Source: Sphingomonas sp. AP4-R1
GTDB lineage: Bacteria; Pseudomonadota; Alphaproteobacteria; Sphingomonadales; Sphingomonadaceae
Assembly (NCBI RefSeq): GCF_013113735.1
Contig: NZ_CP053346.1
Span: 2,246,001 to 2,310,000 of the forward strand
Length of the DNA stretch: 64,000 nt
Direction: 5' to 3'
Below are positions 17,431 through 27,660 of this stretch, piece by piece. How positions within the stretch are numbered: the stretch's first letter is position 1; every line of letters begins with the position of its first letter. The position numbers and the translations under genes are program-made. The notes beneath the pieces are model-generated. The model ran no database searches. It worked only from the letters and a program-made list of their open reading frames with translations, and was not told the origin of the DNA.

Positions 17431-18288
17431 TCAGGCTTCCGTAGGAGTTCGCGTCTTGCTTGGCTGAGCCTTCGATTTCGACCTCCGGGGGGGCTGGCGC
17501 GTCGGCCACGTCCCTCCCAGGCATTCCGTGAGATATTTGCACGCGCCTTGCAACTGGGTGATCGTCTCTTGATCGTCCCCGCTGCTGCCACGAGCCTCAT
17601 TCGATAACGCAGAGGCGACAAGAACAAGCCGGCCCTGGAGATCGAAAACAGGAGCCGCGGCAGCACGCAAGCCCGGAATAAGATCCCCACGGACCACCGC
17701 CACCAGTTCAGCCGCAACCTGTTCGCGGATCGACTCGGCGTCCCGGACGAAATGCAACTCGTCCTCCATCGCACCGTGTTCAAGGCGGTCGACGTGCGCC
17801 CGGTCGCCGAAGGCGTAGAAGACCCGCCCGGTAGCGGAACGCAGCAGTGGCAGCACCGAACCGATTGCGAGTGAGGTGATTACCGGGGGCGAACCATCGA
17901 ACCAGCGAACGATCGTCGGCCCTGCATCGCCCCAGATCGCCACAAGCAGGGTGCGACCGGTCGATTGCGCAAAGTCGCGGAACACTTCATCCGCCATTCG
18001 AAAGACATCGATCCGCGCGAGGGCCGCCAAGCCTATCCGAATCGCCCCGGAGTCCAGATCGTACGAACCCGACCTCTGCTCCTGCTTCACCATTCCTGCA
18101 TCTATCAGGCTGCTTAGATAGCGATGAGTCTGACTTGCTGAGAGATCCGCGCTTTGTGCAATCGTGGTCAACGTCGCTGCTCCCCGTTGAGAGGCCAGCG
18201 CTGTCAGCACACGCAGGCCTATTCCCACGGACTGGATGCCCCGACGGGTGTCCGCAGATCGGGTGGCTTGGGTCGGTTTCAAGGTCAT
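17431..18288 (-). CDS. IclR family transcriptional regulator of the gentisate locus
   Basis: A 285-residue IclR protein. The HTH is at about residues 15-75 (GAATLTTIAQSADLSASQTHRYLSSL spans it), and the effector domain shows LAIGSVLPLLRSATGRVFYAF. The C-terminus carries a charged extension (PPRRSKSKAQPSKTRTPTEA). I start it at ATG 18288; the open frame upstream is low-complexity and unlike the family. It is convergent with the isomerase gene and is the natural candidate for regulator of the divergent promoter near 12700. Confidence 0.88.
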   Translation of the reverse strand: MTLKPTQATRSADTRRGIQSVGIGLRVLTALASQRGAATLTTIAQSADLSASQTHRYLSSLIDAGMVKQEQRSGSYDLDSGAIRIGLAALARIDVFRMADEVFRDFAQSTGRTLLVAIWGDAGPTIVRWFDGSPPVITSLAIGSVLPLLRSATGRVFYAFGDRAHVDRLEHGAMEDELHFVRDAESIREQVAAELVAVVRGDLIPGLRAAAAPVFDLQGRLVLVASALSNEARGSSGDDQETITQLQGACKYLTECLGGTWPTRQPPRRSKSKAQPSKTRTPTEA

Positions 18289-18479
18289 ACCGAACCGTAG
18301 AGCAATTCGATTGGAAAAACGAGGACAGGGGGGGTGGGGTTGCCTCGTAGTCCGTCCGCCATCCTTCGATGATCCGTCTCGCCGCAGCGATGGGAACAGG
18401 TGCTCTTCGTCTAATCGCGTCGGATGCAAGGGTTCTCTGAGATGGCATTGACAGTAGCAAGGTCGTCGTCGCGGCCGGC

Positions 18480-19971
18480 ATGTGCCGCCGCATGATGGGG
18501 TCTCGCGGGGCGACCCCTCCAAAGTTCAGGACGCAATCCGTTGCCATGGGGGCGGCGGATGCAACGAACGTCGCGGAGTGGATCGGCCTCCGTACCGCCA
18601 GGACGTCTCGCGGCGCCCTGCGACGCGGACGCGCTCGGGTGTCAAGCTTAGGCGAGCTCACCAGTCTTCACGCCACGCGTGACCTAGCAACCCTGAATAT
18701 GCGCGTCGTCATGGCCGCGGCCGACGCCGAGGCTAGCCGATCGCTTGCTTTGTCGGCGATCAGCAGCTGCGACCGCGTAGGAACACACGGGGCAGCATTT
18801 GAACGCCGCTCCCGGTGGCGTATACGGTCAGGGTTCGACAATACCGACCACCGCGCGCTCACAGCCGCACAGACAGATGCGGACGCCGATGCACGTCACA
18901 AGATCGGCGCTTACGACGCGGTCGCTCGCATGCGGCGCGACCTGACCGTGGCACAGCGCGAAGCCGAGCAGAAATTCAGCAAGATCCCGGGTTCGATCGA
19001 CGCGCCAGTGGCCGACTTGCGGTCGTCACTCGGGGCGGATCTGCGGCGGGCGAAATTCGAATGGCGCGGGAGTCTGGGCGCGAAAACCAGGCTGTGGGGC
19101 AATTGCCTGCATGAACGAGCCATTCTTTGGCAGGCGGCAGCCGCCTTCATCGTGATCCTGATCAACCCGTACGCCATCCGGCTGTTCTGCTATATCGTGC
19201 TAGCGCCGATCGCGATGCGGCGACCCGCTATCCGCATCCATGCGCCGGCCGGCAGCGCGATCGTGCCGCCGGCCGCGCGTTCACAGACCTCGGTCGGAAT
19301 ACGGCTGGCGGCGGGGCACGAACTGCTCGTGCGGCAGGATCATCTCTAGACCGCCTCGCCTGGCGGCGCCAAGGGAAAACAGTGGTTCCTGGACTGGCGT
19401 CACCCCGTCAGCAGCCTTGCAGCCAAGGCTCAACTTTCTAATGCGCATCCGCAGCGAAGGCGAGGCCACCACCATCTCGGCTGCCCGTGACCCCTTGCCG
19501 AGGTGATGGTGCTGCAAATTCCCGAATAGGCGGCATGCGTCCCTAAACCGCGCGCACTGGCCGCAATCGTCCAGCCGGTCGACCGGCCGCTTCGCGTTTC
19601 AACACACTGGCGGCTGACGTCGCTCAATGCGTGGCTGACCTTGCAGCTGCGCCACATCGCTTTTCATGGACCCCCGAGCTGGTTCTCAAGGGCGGACGGG
19701 GGGGGGGGCGCATCGGGGCGTCGGAGCGGGGCGTGTCTTCGGCCAAGCGCAGCTGATCGGCTTCTCTGCCGATCTTGCCTATTCGGTGACGAGAACGGTG
19801 ACCTTCTCGTCTTACTTGCTGGGATGGGAGCAATTGCTCAAGGATCGCGTGGAAGGGGGCAGTGGCATCCTGATCCTCGAAGAGGCCCTTGGTGCCCGGT
19901 GGGGGCGAGGCCACGCCAAACACGGCATCGAGGGAATGATAGACGCCGCGCTGAAAGTCTTCGGCCTTTAG
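18480..19971 (+). pseudogene. Decayed membrane-protein gene with coiled-coil and beta-rich C-terminal domain
   Basis: One protein can be followed through three frames. The first runs from about 18480 to a TAG at 19347, beyond which the same frame still reads as protein (TASPGGAKGKQWFLDWRHP). A shift then moves it near 19440 (MRIRSEGEATTIS), another stop interrupts it near 19527, and the tail at 19666-19971 is in a further frame (GQAQLIGFSADLAYSV, ending ALKVFGL). It has an Ala/Arg-rich helical N-half, one membrane segment (AAAAFIVILINPYAIRLFCY) and a beta-rich C-half that faintly resembles AIM24/TRAP-like sandwiches. No family is assigned. Multiple stops show it is not functional. Confidence 0.6.
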
Positions 19972-20059
19972 CCGCACAGGTTGCGACCCGTTCCCCGACG
20001 GCCCTTCGCTCCTTCTAAAATGCGCTGCCGCTGCCTCTCTTCGATCTCCGGACGGCACA

Positions 20060-21274
20060 TCATGTCGGAATTGAGTAGAGCGGTGCATCCGCCTCCGTTG
20101 TCGCTGATCGCCGGCGCGCGGCAGGAAAGGTTCCCGTGAACAAGAAACTCAGGATGGCAGACCGCTCGATCGCCAGACAAAGCGCCCAACAGATCGCCAT
20201 CGTCGCAATCAGGATAAGCGAAAAGTCGATGGCAGGCGAGATGGCGACTGGCTTGGCCAGAGTGAACAAGCCGATCAGGACCGGCATGTGAAAGAGGTAC
20301 AGGACGAAGGATCCGGCAACCAGGCGATCGATCGTCCGGCTCGGACGGTCGAACCAGGTGCGAGCGCATGCGATCGTCACCTGAGAGGCGGTCAGCGCGG
20401 CGACGCCGCCGATAAAACTGGTCACCATGTCGTCGCCATGGGGCGACCAGCCGACGCCGTAGGCCACCGTCGCGGCGGCGACCGCCGCCACCGGCCAGGA
20501 GAATCTGCCGAATGCGTCGAGCAATCGATGGCTGCGCTGGAGGAGAAATCCGACAAGGAAGTAAGGCGCGAAAACGATCAGTTCGTTGAGACGCAGACTG
20601 TCCTGGAGCAGGTCGGTCGTCCAGCCGGCGCGGTGGAAACCTTCCATCGCCACTGCCTCATACGCTCCGATCAGTCCCGCAACGCCGACCAGCACGAACG
20701 GCATCGCCAGTGCCAACGCCGTGTCCAGTCTTTCGCTGAAACGCCATGCCGCCAGGGAAGGGCGCAGCGCCGTCAGCCCCGCGATCAGCGTCGACAGATA
20801 GACCAGCACGATCAGGAACCACAGGTGTCGGACCCAATAGCCGCCCGAAATCGCGGACTGGTGCTTCCACTCGCGTATCGCTGCTTGAAGTGGGCGCCCG
20901 CTCAGCTCCGCGAAGATATTCATCGCGGGAACGAGGAGGAGGATGCTGGACAGGAACGGCACGCCCAGACGCACGATCCGGGATCGCCACCATCTGCCCG
21001 GAGTACGTCGCTGGAGCAGCATCGCCGCGAAGTAACCGGCGACGATGAAGAAGGCCGGCATGCGGAACTGATGGATGACGGAGGCGAGCCACCCCAGGGC
21101 CGCCGACTGCTTGCCAACCGCCACAATCCAGCCGCCCGGCTGATAGAGCAGGGCGACATGATAGGGCAGGCCGAGCATCATCAGCGTCGCCCGCGCGACG
21201 TCCCAATAATGCTCGCGGGAAGGACCATGCGCGGTGGCGGTCGCGTGGCCTTCGTCCGGTCCGGGCTGGGTCAC
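20060..21274 (-). CDS. Acyltransferase 3 family membrane protein (glucan-modifying/OpgC-like)
   Basis: A 404-residue integral membrane protein with about 10 hydrophobic helices. The N-terminal HYWDVARATLMMLGLPYHVALLY is the usual first segment of acyltransferase-3 proteins, followed by RMPAFFIVAGYFAAMLL with its conserved R-M-P-x-F-F. Such enzymes O-acylate periplasmic glucans, O-antigens or other surface sugars. Translation starts at GTG. No sugar-synthesis genes adjoin it, so the acceptor is unknown. Confidence 0.85.
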   Translation of the reverse strand: MTQPGPDEGHATATAHGPSREHYWDVARATLMMLGLPYHVALLYQPGGWIVAVGKQSAALGWLASVIHQFRMPAFFIVAGYFAAMLLQRRTPGRWWRSRIVRLGVPFLSSILLLVPAMNIFAELSGRPLQAAIREWKHQSAISGGYWVRHLWFLIVLVYLSTLIAGLTALRPSLAAWRFSERLDTALALAMPFVLVGVAGLIGAYEAVAMEGFHRAGWTTDLLQDSLRLNELIVFAPYFLVGFLLQRSHRLLDAFGRFSWPVAAVAAATVAYGVGWSPHGDDMVTSFIGGVAALTASQVTIACARTWFDRPSRTIDRLVAGSFVLYLFHMPVLIGLFTLAKPVAISPAIDFSLILIATMAICWALCLAIERSAILSFLFTGTFPAARRRSATTEADAPLYSIPT

Positions 21275-21821
21275 GCGTCTGCCTCAGGTCGCAGGGGACG
21301 GCGTGTCTTCGACAACCGCGCGATCGTCGCGCGGCTCGGCCACTTGTTCATCTGGATCATCATCGGCTCCGATCATCTCGACCTGTCCGCAGCGTGGCCG
21401 CGGACATCGGGATCAGGAGCGGAGCGGCGGCGCGCGCCCTCTTCGTGAGGCGCCAAGCAGAATTAGGTGCAGATCCCTTTGGGGTGACGAATAACCGGCA
21501 GTGTCGCCGACGCATGACGTCTTGGCCGCGATGTCGGTGCCGAAGAAAGGACGGAGCGACGGGGGTACCGGATCGCGGCGTCGCGTGACCCTGACCGTCG
21601 CCACCGCCTGCGCGCGCGCCCGGACCGCGACAGTGGCGGTCGTCGGATCGAAGGCCGATCCCCGGGCCTTCGATCCGGGCAGGCCGGCACTCGGGATCGT
21701 CGAGATGAGGGCGGTGCAGAGTGCCAGCCACAGCACGAGTATGAAGGAGCGAGAGCGCCGCAAGGCGGGCGCTCGCCAGGAGTGACCGGCGGTCCAGGTG
21801 GTCGGTATGCCGGCCACCGCC
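21275..21821. other. Intergenic interval with a possible small secreted protein
   Basis: No solid gene is visible. A minus-strand frame (about 21751 down to 21413, TTG start) has a signal-like segment (RRSRSFILVLWLALCTALIS) followed by a polar tail, which could be a small exported protein. There is no homologue I recognise and the ribosome site is weak. Confidence 0.25.
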
Positions 21822-23456
21822 TCAGGCTCGCAGACGCGCTTCGAGAAGGTCGAATTCTCGAACCAGCCGTGACGCGGTTGCGTCGCCGATCGTCCGGGCA
21901 CGGAGCAGATCGAAGATCATCTCTCGCTCGGCCTTGAGCGCTGCCACGCGGAGCTGCTGCTCGATCCGATCGGTTTCCCGGAACGTCCGGGCCGCCTCGC
22001 CAATCTGGCTGCGGCTTTCGATCCGCTCGCGGTAGAACTCCATGACGCGCGCGCCGGCGGTGGCGAACATGTCCGCGTCGCTGCGCCCCTCGGCGCGTTC
22101 GTGCTGGACGCGTTCCACCTCGCGGATCGCGGCTTCCGCCGCCGCGACGCGAGCCGCATCCTCTTCAGCCTGACGGGACGGCTCGGGCGGCAAGGCCAGC
22201 CCCTTGAGCAGGAGGGGAAGACCGAAGCTCGCCAAGACGAGCGACAGCAAGATCACGCCGGTGGCGAGGAAGATGGCCAGATCGCGACCCGGGAAGGGGC
22301 TGCCATCAGGAAGCGCCAGCGGAAGCGTCAGCACGCCGGCCAGCGTGATCGCGCCGCGCACGCCGGCGAACGACATGGCGCTGACGAGCTTGAGGGGAGG
22401 GTTCCGAAACGGCGAGCTTCCACGGCGTCGGAACAGAGTAAACCGCAGCGATGTCCAGACCCAGGCGAAGCGCAGCGCCGCCAGGGTCATGGTGAGGCCC
22501 ACGACATAGAGCACGAGCCACCAGGGGCTGTGATGGCCGACGGCTTCCACCGTGCGGCGGGCACCGACGAAGATGGCAGGCAGCTGCTCGCCGAGCAGGA
22601 CGAAGATGATGCCGTTCGCGGTGAACTGGATCGTGTCCCAAACCGAATTGCGGCGCATCCGGGTGGCCGGAAGCGCCTGACGCGACATCTCTGCGAACGT
22701 CATCGTGATGCCAGCCGCCACAGCGGCAAGAATGCCCGAGCAGTGCAGATGCTCGGCCAGCAGATAGGAGCCGAAGGGGATGAGCAGGCTGATCAACACC
22801 TGGGATCCGGCATCCTCGCCGAACCGGGCCGAGATCAGCGCCTTTGCCCGGATGGTCACGAGCGTCACGCCGACGCCGATCACGAGACCGCCGAGCGCCA
22901 GCCATGCGAAGGTGAGCGTCGCTTCCGCGATGGAGAATGTGCCGGTCATCATCGCCGCCACGGCGAAACGGAGGCAGACGAGGCCTGACGCGTCGTTCAG
23001 CAGCGACTCGCCCTCCAGGATGTGCATCATCCGCTTCGGGATCGGCACGCGCGCGGCGATCGCAGAGACAGCTACGGGATCGGTCGGCGAGACGACGGCG
23101 GCCAGCGCGAAGGCTACCGGCAGCGGCAGACCAGGGATAAGCCAGTGCATCAGGAGGCCCGCGCCGATGATCGTGAACAGCACGAGGCCGAGCGCCAGCT
23201 CGACCACCGCGGGCAGATCCTTGAACAGTTCGTCCTTGGGGATGCGCCAGCCGTCGAGAAACAGGAGCGGGGGCAGGAAGACCAGCAGGAAGAGTTCGGG
23301 TTCCAGTTCGACGCGGAGGCCGGCGATGAGGCCGATGACGGCGCCCAGCCCGATCTGCACCAGCGGCGTCGGCAACGAGACCGGCAGGGCGCGGGAGACG
23401 AAGCTGCTCAGCACGACCGCCAGCAGCAGAACCAGAACGATCGAAACGACTTCCAA
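21822..23456 (-). CDS. Na+/H+ (or K+/H+) antiporter, CPA1 family
   Basis: A 544-residue cation/proton antiporter. It has about 12 membrane helices in the first 410 residues, the VSPTDPVAVSAIA motif and the GESLLNDASGLV motif with the ion-binding Asn-Asp. The rest is a charged cytoplasmic C-tail rich in Arg/Glu helices (about residues 420-544), as in bacterial NhaP-type proteins. I start it at TTG 23456 (LEVVSIVLVLLL) because AAAGGAAG precedes it. The frame extends upstream, but that part is basic and not membrane-like. Confidence 0.9.
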   Translation of the reverse strand: MEVVSIVLVLLLAVVLSSFVSRALPVSLPTPLVQIGLGAVIGLIAGLRVELEPELFLLVFLPPLLFLDGWRIPKDELFKDLPAVVELALGLVLFTIIGAGLLMHWLIPGLPLPVAFALAAVVSPTDPVAVSAIAARVPIPKRMMHILEGESLLNDASGLVCLRFAVAAMMTGTFSIAEATLTFAWLALGGLVIGVGVTLVTIRAKALISARFGEDAGSQVLISLLIPFGSYLLAEHLHCSGILAAVAAGITMTFAEMSRQALPATRMRRNSVWDTIQFTANGIIFVLLGEQLPAIFVGARRTVEAVGHHSPWWLVLYVVGLTMTLAALRFAWVWTSLRFTLFRRRGSSPFRNPPLKLVSAMSFAGVRGAITLAGVLTLPLALPDGSPFPGRDLAIFLATGVILLSLVLASFGLPLLLKGLALPPEPSRQAEEDAARVAAAEAAIREVERVQHERAEGRSDADMFATAGARVMEFYRERIESRSQIGEAARTFRETDRIEQQLRVAALKAEREMIFDLLRARTIGDATASRLVREFDLLEARLRA

Positions 23457-23569
23457 CCATCTTCCTTTCAATATCCGACCGCATGGCCTCGCACGGTCAT
23501 CGACGCGAAAAGCGCGCAAACCCACATACGCATTTGCGACCGTCGATATTCCCGCTTATCTGCCGATCA

Positions 23570-24214
23570 TCATGCACGCAGTGCTTTCCGCCTTCGCCTG
23601 CGGGCTGACATCGCCCTGGAGACGAACCAACTCGCGATGGCGAACCCGATCCCGATCCCGAAGCCGACGAGGATCAGCGACCCTTCGTTCATGCCGCCAC
23701 GGGCCACCAGATGCCGGGCCGAGAGATAGCCGGGAGCGAAGAGCAGCGGCACCCACAAGATGGCGGAGATCAGATTGGCCATCTGAAAGGTATGGACCGG
23801 CATCCTGGTAACGCCGGCGACCAGCGGCACGACAGCGCGCAGCGGTCCCAGAAAGCGCCCGCCGAAGACCGTGGCGAAGCCGAACCGTCGGAAGAACAGG
23901 CGCGCCTGGGCGACCGCGGTGCGATGCTCGCGAAGCGGCCAGTGTCGATAGGCAGCGGGCCCGAGCGCGTCACCGATCAGATAGGACACCCAGTCGCCCA
24001 GCGCTGCGCCGACCACCGCTGCCGCCAGAACAGGAAGCGCTTCCAGTCGACCGGTAGCGAGCAGGCTCCCCGTCGCGATCATCAGCGATGTCGCCGGGAT
24101 GAACAGGCCTATCAGCACGAGTGACTCGCCGAAGCAGAGCAGTCCGATGACCAGCGGCGCCCATCCCGCGTGGGCGGTGATTAGCCTTGTCGCCCACGCT
24201 GCCAATTCTTCCAC
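23570..24214 (-). CDS. DedA family membrane protein
   Basis: A 215-residue DedA/SNARE-associated (VTT-domain) protein. It has GESLVLIGLFIPATSLM, the G-D-x-x-x-Y segment GAALGDWVSYLIGDALG, and the conserved GGRFLGPLRAVVPLVAG re-entrant motif. Family members are lipid scramblases or flippases needed for envelope integrity. I choose the GTG at 24214 because GGAGG lies 5 bases upstream. It lies 114 bases upstream of the antiporter gene on the same strand, so the two may form an operon. Confidence 0.88.
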   Translation of the reverse strand: MEELAAWATRLITAHAGWAPLVIGLLCFGESLVLIGLFIPATSLMIATGSLLATGRLEALPVLAAAVVGAALGDWVSYLIGDALGPAAYRHWPLREHRTAVAQARLFFRRFGFATVFGGRFLGPLRAVVPLVAGVTRMPVHTFQMANLISAILWVPLLFAPGYLSARHLVARGGMNEGSLILVGFGIGIGFAIASWFVSRAMSARRRRRKALRA

Positions 24215-24394
24215 ACAAACCTCCGTCAGGCTCCTTCCCCGAATCCGACCGGCCACCGCCATCGGGCATCAGGAGAAGAGGCGATTCATCCTCGGCGGAG
24301 GTCCACGCCACAGGTCCGGGACGAACCGGACCGGCGCATACAGGTTCCACCAAGAGGAGACATACGAAGCTCGCACGCCGATCATCCCCGGGCG

Positions 24395-25477
24395 TCAGGG
24401 GCTACCGCAGATCGGCAGGGCCGAAGGCAGCGAGCGAAGTGAGCCTTTCCAAGACAGTTCGTAGGTCACCATGAAGCCATCATGGTCGGACAGCTTGGGA
24501 CTGTCCGGACTTCCATCGAACAAGGCCTCGACGCGGACCGGGCGGACACCGATCGTCTCACCGCTGTCGAAGAACTGGAGGTCCTGCGTGTCCATCCATG
24601 GCGCGTCACCGTCCCATGACATGTGAACCTCGCACCCGCTTCTTGGTTCGGCGCAGACCCTGTGAACGAGCGTCAGCGTCTGATAGCGCGTGAAATTCTC
24701 CCACCGCTGTCCCGACTGGCGCATGTTGAAATCGCCGCCGAAGATGGCGGGAGCGGCGTCGTCATGGGTGCGCTCGATGAATTCCGAGGCTTCCAGGGAT
24801 TGCCGCTCATGCGCCGCGATATGCCTCTCAACAGGCGCGCGCGAGGCGGTTCGCGAGTTCATGTGCGTGTTGTAGATGTCGATCGGCATCGGCAGGCCGG
24901 GAATGGCGAGCCGCGCCAGCATGATGCCCTTGTTGGCCAGGCAATCCCGACCCGCACAGGAGCGGCGGCCATAGGCATTGCGGTCTTCCGCTACGATCGG
25001 AAAGCGCGACGCGATCGCCAGGCCGCTGCCGACGACGTGAGGACCCCATTCGGCGAGGCTTCTCCGGCCGGGGAGCGGCGGCAGTGTCGATGGCGCTGGT
25101 TTGGCGGTCCTGCGGGGACCGGGAGCAATTGCGGGGTACCCGCTCGCTGCGACGGCGCGCTTGGCGGCTCCGCTGAACATCTCCTGGAAGAGGATCACGT
25201 CGGGTCCGTGGCCTGATCGGCGGAGTGCATCCAGACGTTCACCGATCTGCTGCAGCTGAAGCGCCCGATTGGTGCGGGCAGGCCAGCCGAGCCCCTCGAT
25301 ATTGTGGGTGAGGACCGACAGGTGGATCACGTTCGCCTGGCCGTCGTCCGCGCGCGCAGAAGCTGTGGCAGGCGCGCAGGTTGCGGATCGAACGGGCGGT
25401 CTGGTTCCGCAACTGCCGAGCAAAGCGAAGCCGGTACACCATGCGGCGGCGCTGAGGAGCTTCGCTGGCCAGATCAT
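24395..25477 (-). CDS. Endonuclease/exonuclease/phosphatase family lipoprotein
   Basis: A 360-residue EEP-fold phosphodiesterase. Motifs seen are the LTHNIEGLGW start strand, DVILFQEMF (metal-ligand Glu), DIYNTHMNS, FGGDFNM and the C-terminal LSDHDGFM with its catalytic Asp-His. The N-terminus (MIWPAKLLSAAAWCTGFALLGSC) looks like a lipoprotein signal with the lipobox Cys near residue 23. In that case the enzyme faces the periplasm and could act on lipids or nucleotides there. The start at 25477 is chosen to include this signal, and upstream in-frame residues look non-coding. Confidence 0.8.
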   Translation of the reverse strand: MIWPAKLLSAAAWCTGFALLGSCGTRPPVRSATCAPATASARADDGQANVIHLSVLTHNIEGLGWPARTNRALQLQQIGERLDALRRSGHGPDVILFQEMFSGAAKRAVAASGYPAIAPGPRRTAKPAPSTLPPLPGRRSLAEWGPHVVGSGLAIASRFPIVAEDRNAYGRRSCAGRDCLANKGIMLARLAIPGLPMPIDIYNTHMNSRTASRAPVERHIAAHERQSLEASEFIERTHDDAAPAIFGGDFNMRQSGQRWENFTRYQTLTLVHRVCAEPRSGCEVHMSWDGDAPWMDTQDLQFFDSGETIGVRPVRVEALFDGSPDSPKLSDHDGFMVTYELSWKGSLRSLPSALPICGSP

Positions 25478-25650
25478 CAGATTATCTTCATCCCGTTGAA
25501 GCCATGCGGGCGGCCGGCACCTAGGCAGGATCTGCATCGGCGACAAGCACGGTGAAAGGGCCGGTTTGCAGGGAATATCCGGACGCCGGGATGCGTCCAT
25601 GCACGGAGGTCGATCCTCGGCCTGTGCCTCTACCTGGTCCGGAGTCCCTT

Positions 25651-26364
25651 TTGCCTGCCCGTCTTCGCGCTCCCATGCTCGCCGTCACGCTGAACCTCGC
25701 AACGGCTGCTTCTGCAGCAAAGTATCCGGTCATTCCCGAACCGATGGTGTTCGACATGATGCGGCCGCTCGGCGCGAAGCGCGGGGAGTTGGAGGTCAAC
25801 ACGCTCGGAACCGCAGCGCTGTCTGGTCGTGAGCGGCCGGTCGATTGGGCACCTGAACTGGAATATGCGTTCGCGGACGGTCTTGCGATCGAGTTTGAAT
25901 TCCCGTTCGAGGATCGCAGCTTCGTGGCCTACAAGCTCGGCCTGCAGGCGGCGTTTGGAACGTTCAACAACGGGCGCTCTGCGCATGGCGTTCAATATCT
26001 CGGCATTTACGACCGGCACGGCAAAACCTATCGCAACAGCCTGATCTACATGCTGGGGCATCGGTTCGATAGGCGCTGGAGCACGATGAGCATGATCGGC
26101 GTCGGCGAGATCAGCCGTCAGCGGGCGGCGGGGCGTAACGGGCTGATCCTCAATCATTCCACTTTTTACGATCTTCCTGGCGGCTCGATCCTCGGGCTCG
26201 AACTCAACTATCTCGGTGGCCGCGATGGTCACTTCCTGGCGATGCCCCAGGTCCATCATCGTCTCTCCCATCGGGTCAATGTGCAGTTCGCCATCGGTGG
26301 CGACAGGATTCGCGGCGACGTGGTGAGACCCAAAGCGGGCCTGCGGATCGTTCAAGAATTCTGA
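25651..26364 (+). CDS. Exported outer-membrane-type protein of unknown function
   Basis: A 237-residue protein with no family I recognise. I start at TTG 25651, where GGAG lies 6 bases upstream and the N-terminus becomes a signal peptide (PARLRAPMLAVTLNLATAASA). The mature part alternates hydrophobic and polar residues in short strands, has many aromatics (LEYAFADGLAIEFEFPFED; LGLELNYLGGRDGHFL) and ends in RIVQEF, consistent with a small outer-membrane beta barrel. It is divergent from the EEP lipoprotein gene and 45 bases before the glycosyltransferase. Confidence 0.65.
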   Translation: MPARLRAPMLAVTLNLATAASAAKYPVIPEPMVFDMMRPLGAKRGELEVNTLGTAALSGRERPVDWAPELEYAFADGLAIEFEFPFEDRSFVAYKLGLQAAFGTFNNGRSAHGVQYLGIYDRHGKTYRNSLIYMLGHRFDRRWSTMSMIGVGEISRQRAAGRNGLILNHSTFYDLPGGSILGLELNYLGGRDGHFLAMPQVHHRLSHRVNVQFAIGGDRIRGDVVRPKAGLRIVQEF

Positions 26365-26409
26365 TCACCCAGGCGGGAATAAGATGCGGCCGGCGCTCGT
26401 AAACCCGCG

Positions 26410-27660
26410 ATGCCGTCATCCAGCCAGCTTTTCCTGCAGCCAAGTTCTCGGACCAGCGAACCCCGGTCCGCGCCGCCGATCTATCGTTCCTGGCGTGGCA
26501 CCCGCCTGCGCGTAGCGCTTTTCTCGGGCAATTATGACGGCGTACGAGATGGTGCCAATCAGGCACTGAACCGGCTTGTCGGCCATCTGCTTGAGGAAGC
26601 CGATGCAGACGTCCGCATCTATGCGCCGCGCTATCGCAAACCGGCTTTCCCGGCGATCGGTGATCTGCATCCCGTCGCGTCGGTGCCGCTTCCGATCGGT
26701 GGGCGCTCCGAATATCGCATAGCCCTCGGCCTGCCGGCAGCCGCGCGACGGGATCTGGAGGCGTTCAGACCCAACCTGATCCATGTGTCGGCGCCCGACC
26801 TGCTGGGCAGGCAAGCGCAGCTATTTGCGCGGGCGCGGGGCATTCCCCTGGTCGCCAGCTTCCATACGAGGTTCGCGACCTATCTCGAACATTACCGGTT
26901 GTCGTTCCTGCGGCCCGCAATCGAGCGCTATCTCGATCGTTTCTACGATGCCAACGACCATATCCTCGTCCCCAATCTCGCCATCGCAAACGAACTCGCG
27001 GCCCGTCTTGGACCGCGCAAGGCTGCGATATGGTCGCGCGGCGTTGATCGTGAGCGCTTTCACCCTCGGTTGCGCAGCCCTGCTTTCCGGCAGAGCATGG
27101 GTTATGCAGCGGACGAGATCGTTCCACTTTTCTTCGGGAGGCTCGTTCTTGAAAAGGGTCTCGGCATGTTCGTCGAGACGATCGCGGCACTTCGGCGACA
27201 GTGTGTGTCGGTACGGCCGCTGATCGTCGGCGACGGACCGGCGCGGCGCTGGATGGCCAAGCGGCTGCCAAACGCCACCTTCCTCGGCCATCTCGATGAT
27301 GTGAGACTAGGGATGGCTGTGGCCAGTGCGGACATCCTTATCAATCCAAGCCGGACGGAGGCATTCGGCAACGTGAACCTGGAGGCGATGGCTTCGGGCG
27401 TGGCGGTCGTTTCCGCCGATGTCGCGAGCGCCTCGGCGCTAATCGACCATGGGCGGACGGGCTGGCTGGTGGCCGATCAAACCCCTGCGAGTTATGCCAG
27501 AACGGCTTTGCATCTGGCAGGAAACACCCCGCTTCGTCGGGCCGTCGGATCTGCCGCATCGGCCGCTGCGGATGCGTTCTCATGGGAGAAATGCCTCTCG
27601 GGTGTGGTGGATGTCTATCGCGCTCTCGTGAGCCGCGTCGCCGTGGAGGGGGCCGGGTGA
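26410..27660 (+). CDS. Glycosyltransferase family 4 protein
   Basis: A 416-residue GT-B fold enzyme. The N-terminal domain begins LRVALFSGNYDGVRDGANQAL, as in MgtA/SqdX-like mannosyl- and sulfoquinovosyl-transferases. The C-terminal domain has FGRLVLEKGL, VGDGPARRWM and the E-x7-E motif TEAFGNVNLEAM. It likely transfers a sugar from a nucleotide donor to a lipid in the inner membrane leaflet. Its stop overlaps the GTG start of the sigma-factor gene, so the three genes at 26410-28884 form one transcription unit. Confidence 0.88.
   Translation: MPSSSQLFLQPSSRTSEPRSAPPIYRSWRGTRLRVALFSGNYDGVRDGANQALNRLVGHLLEEADADVRIYAPRYRKPAFPAIGDLHPVASVPLPIGGRSEYRIALGLPAAARRDLEAFRPNLIHVSAPDLLGRQAQLFARARGIPLVASFHTRFATYLEHYRLSFLRPAIERYLDRFYDANDHILVPNLAIANELAARLGPRKAAIWSRGVDRERFHPRLRSPAFRQSMGYAADEIVPLFFGRLVLEKGLGMFVETIAALRRQCVSVRPLIVGDGPARRWMAKRLPNATFLGHLDDVRLGMAVASADILINPSRTEAFGNVNLEAMASGVAVVSADVASASALIDHGRTGWLVADQTPASYARTALHLAGNTPLRRAVGSAASAAADAFSWEKCLSGVVDVYRALVSRVAVEGAG

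Noticed and set aside
22306..23484. A 392-codon minus-strand frame within the antiporter region
   Set aside because: It is an alternate frame of the CPA1 gene and is Arg/Gly-rich shadow sequence without membrane helices.
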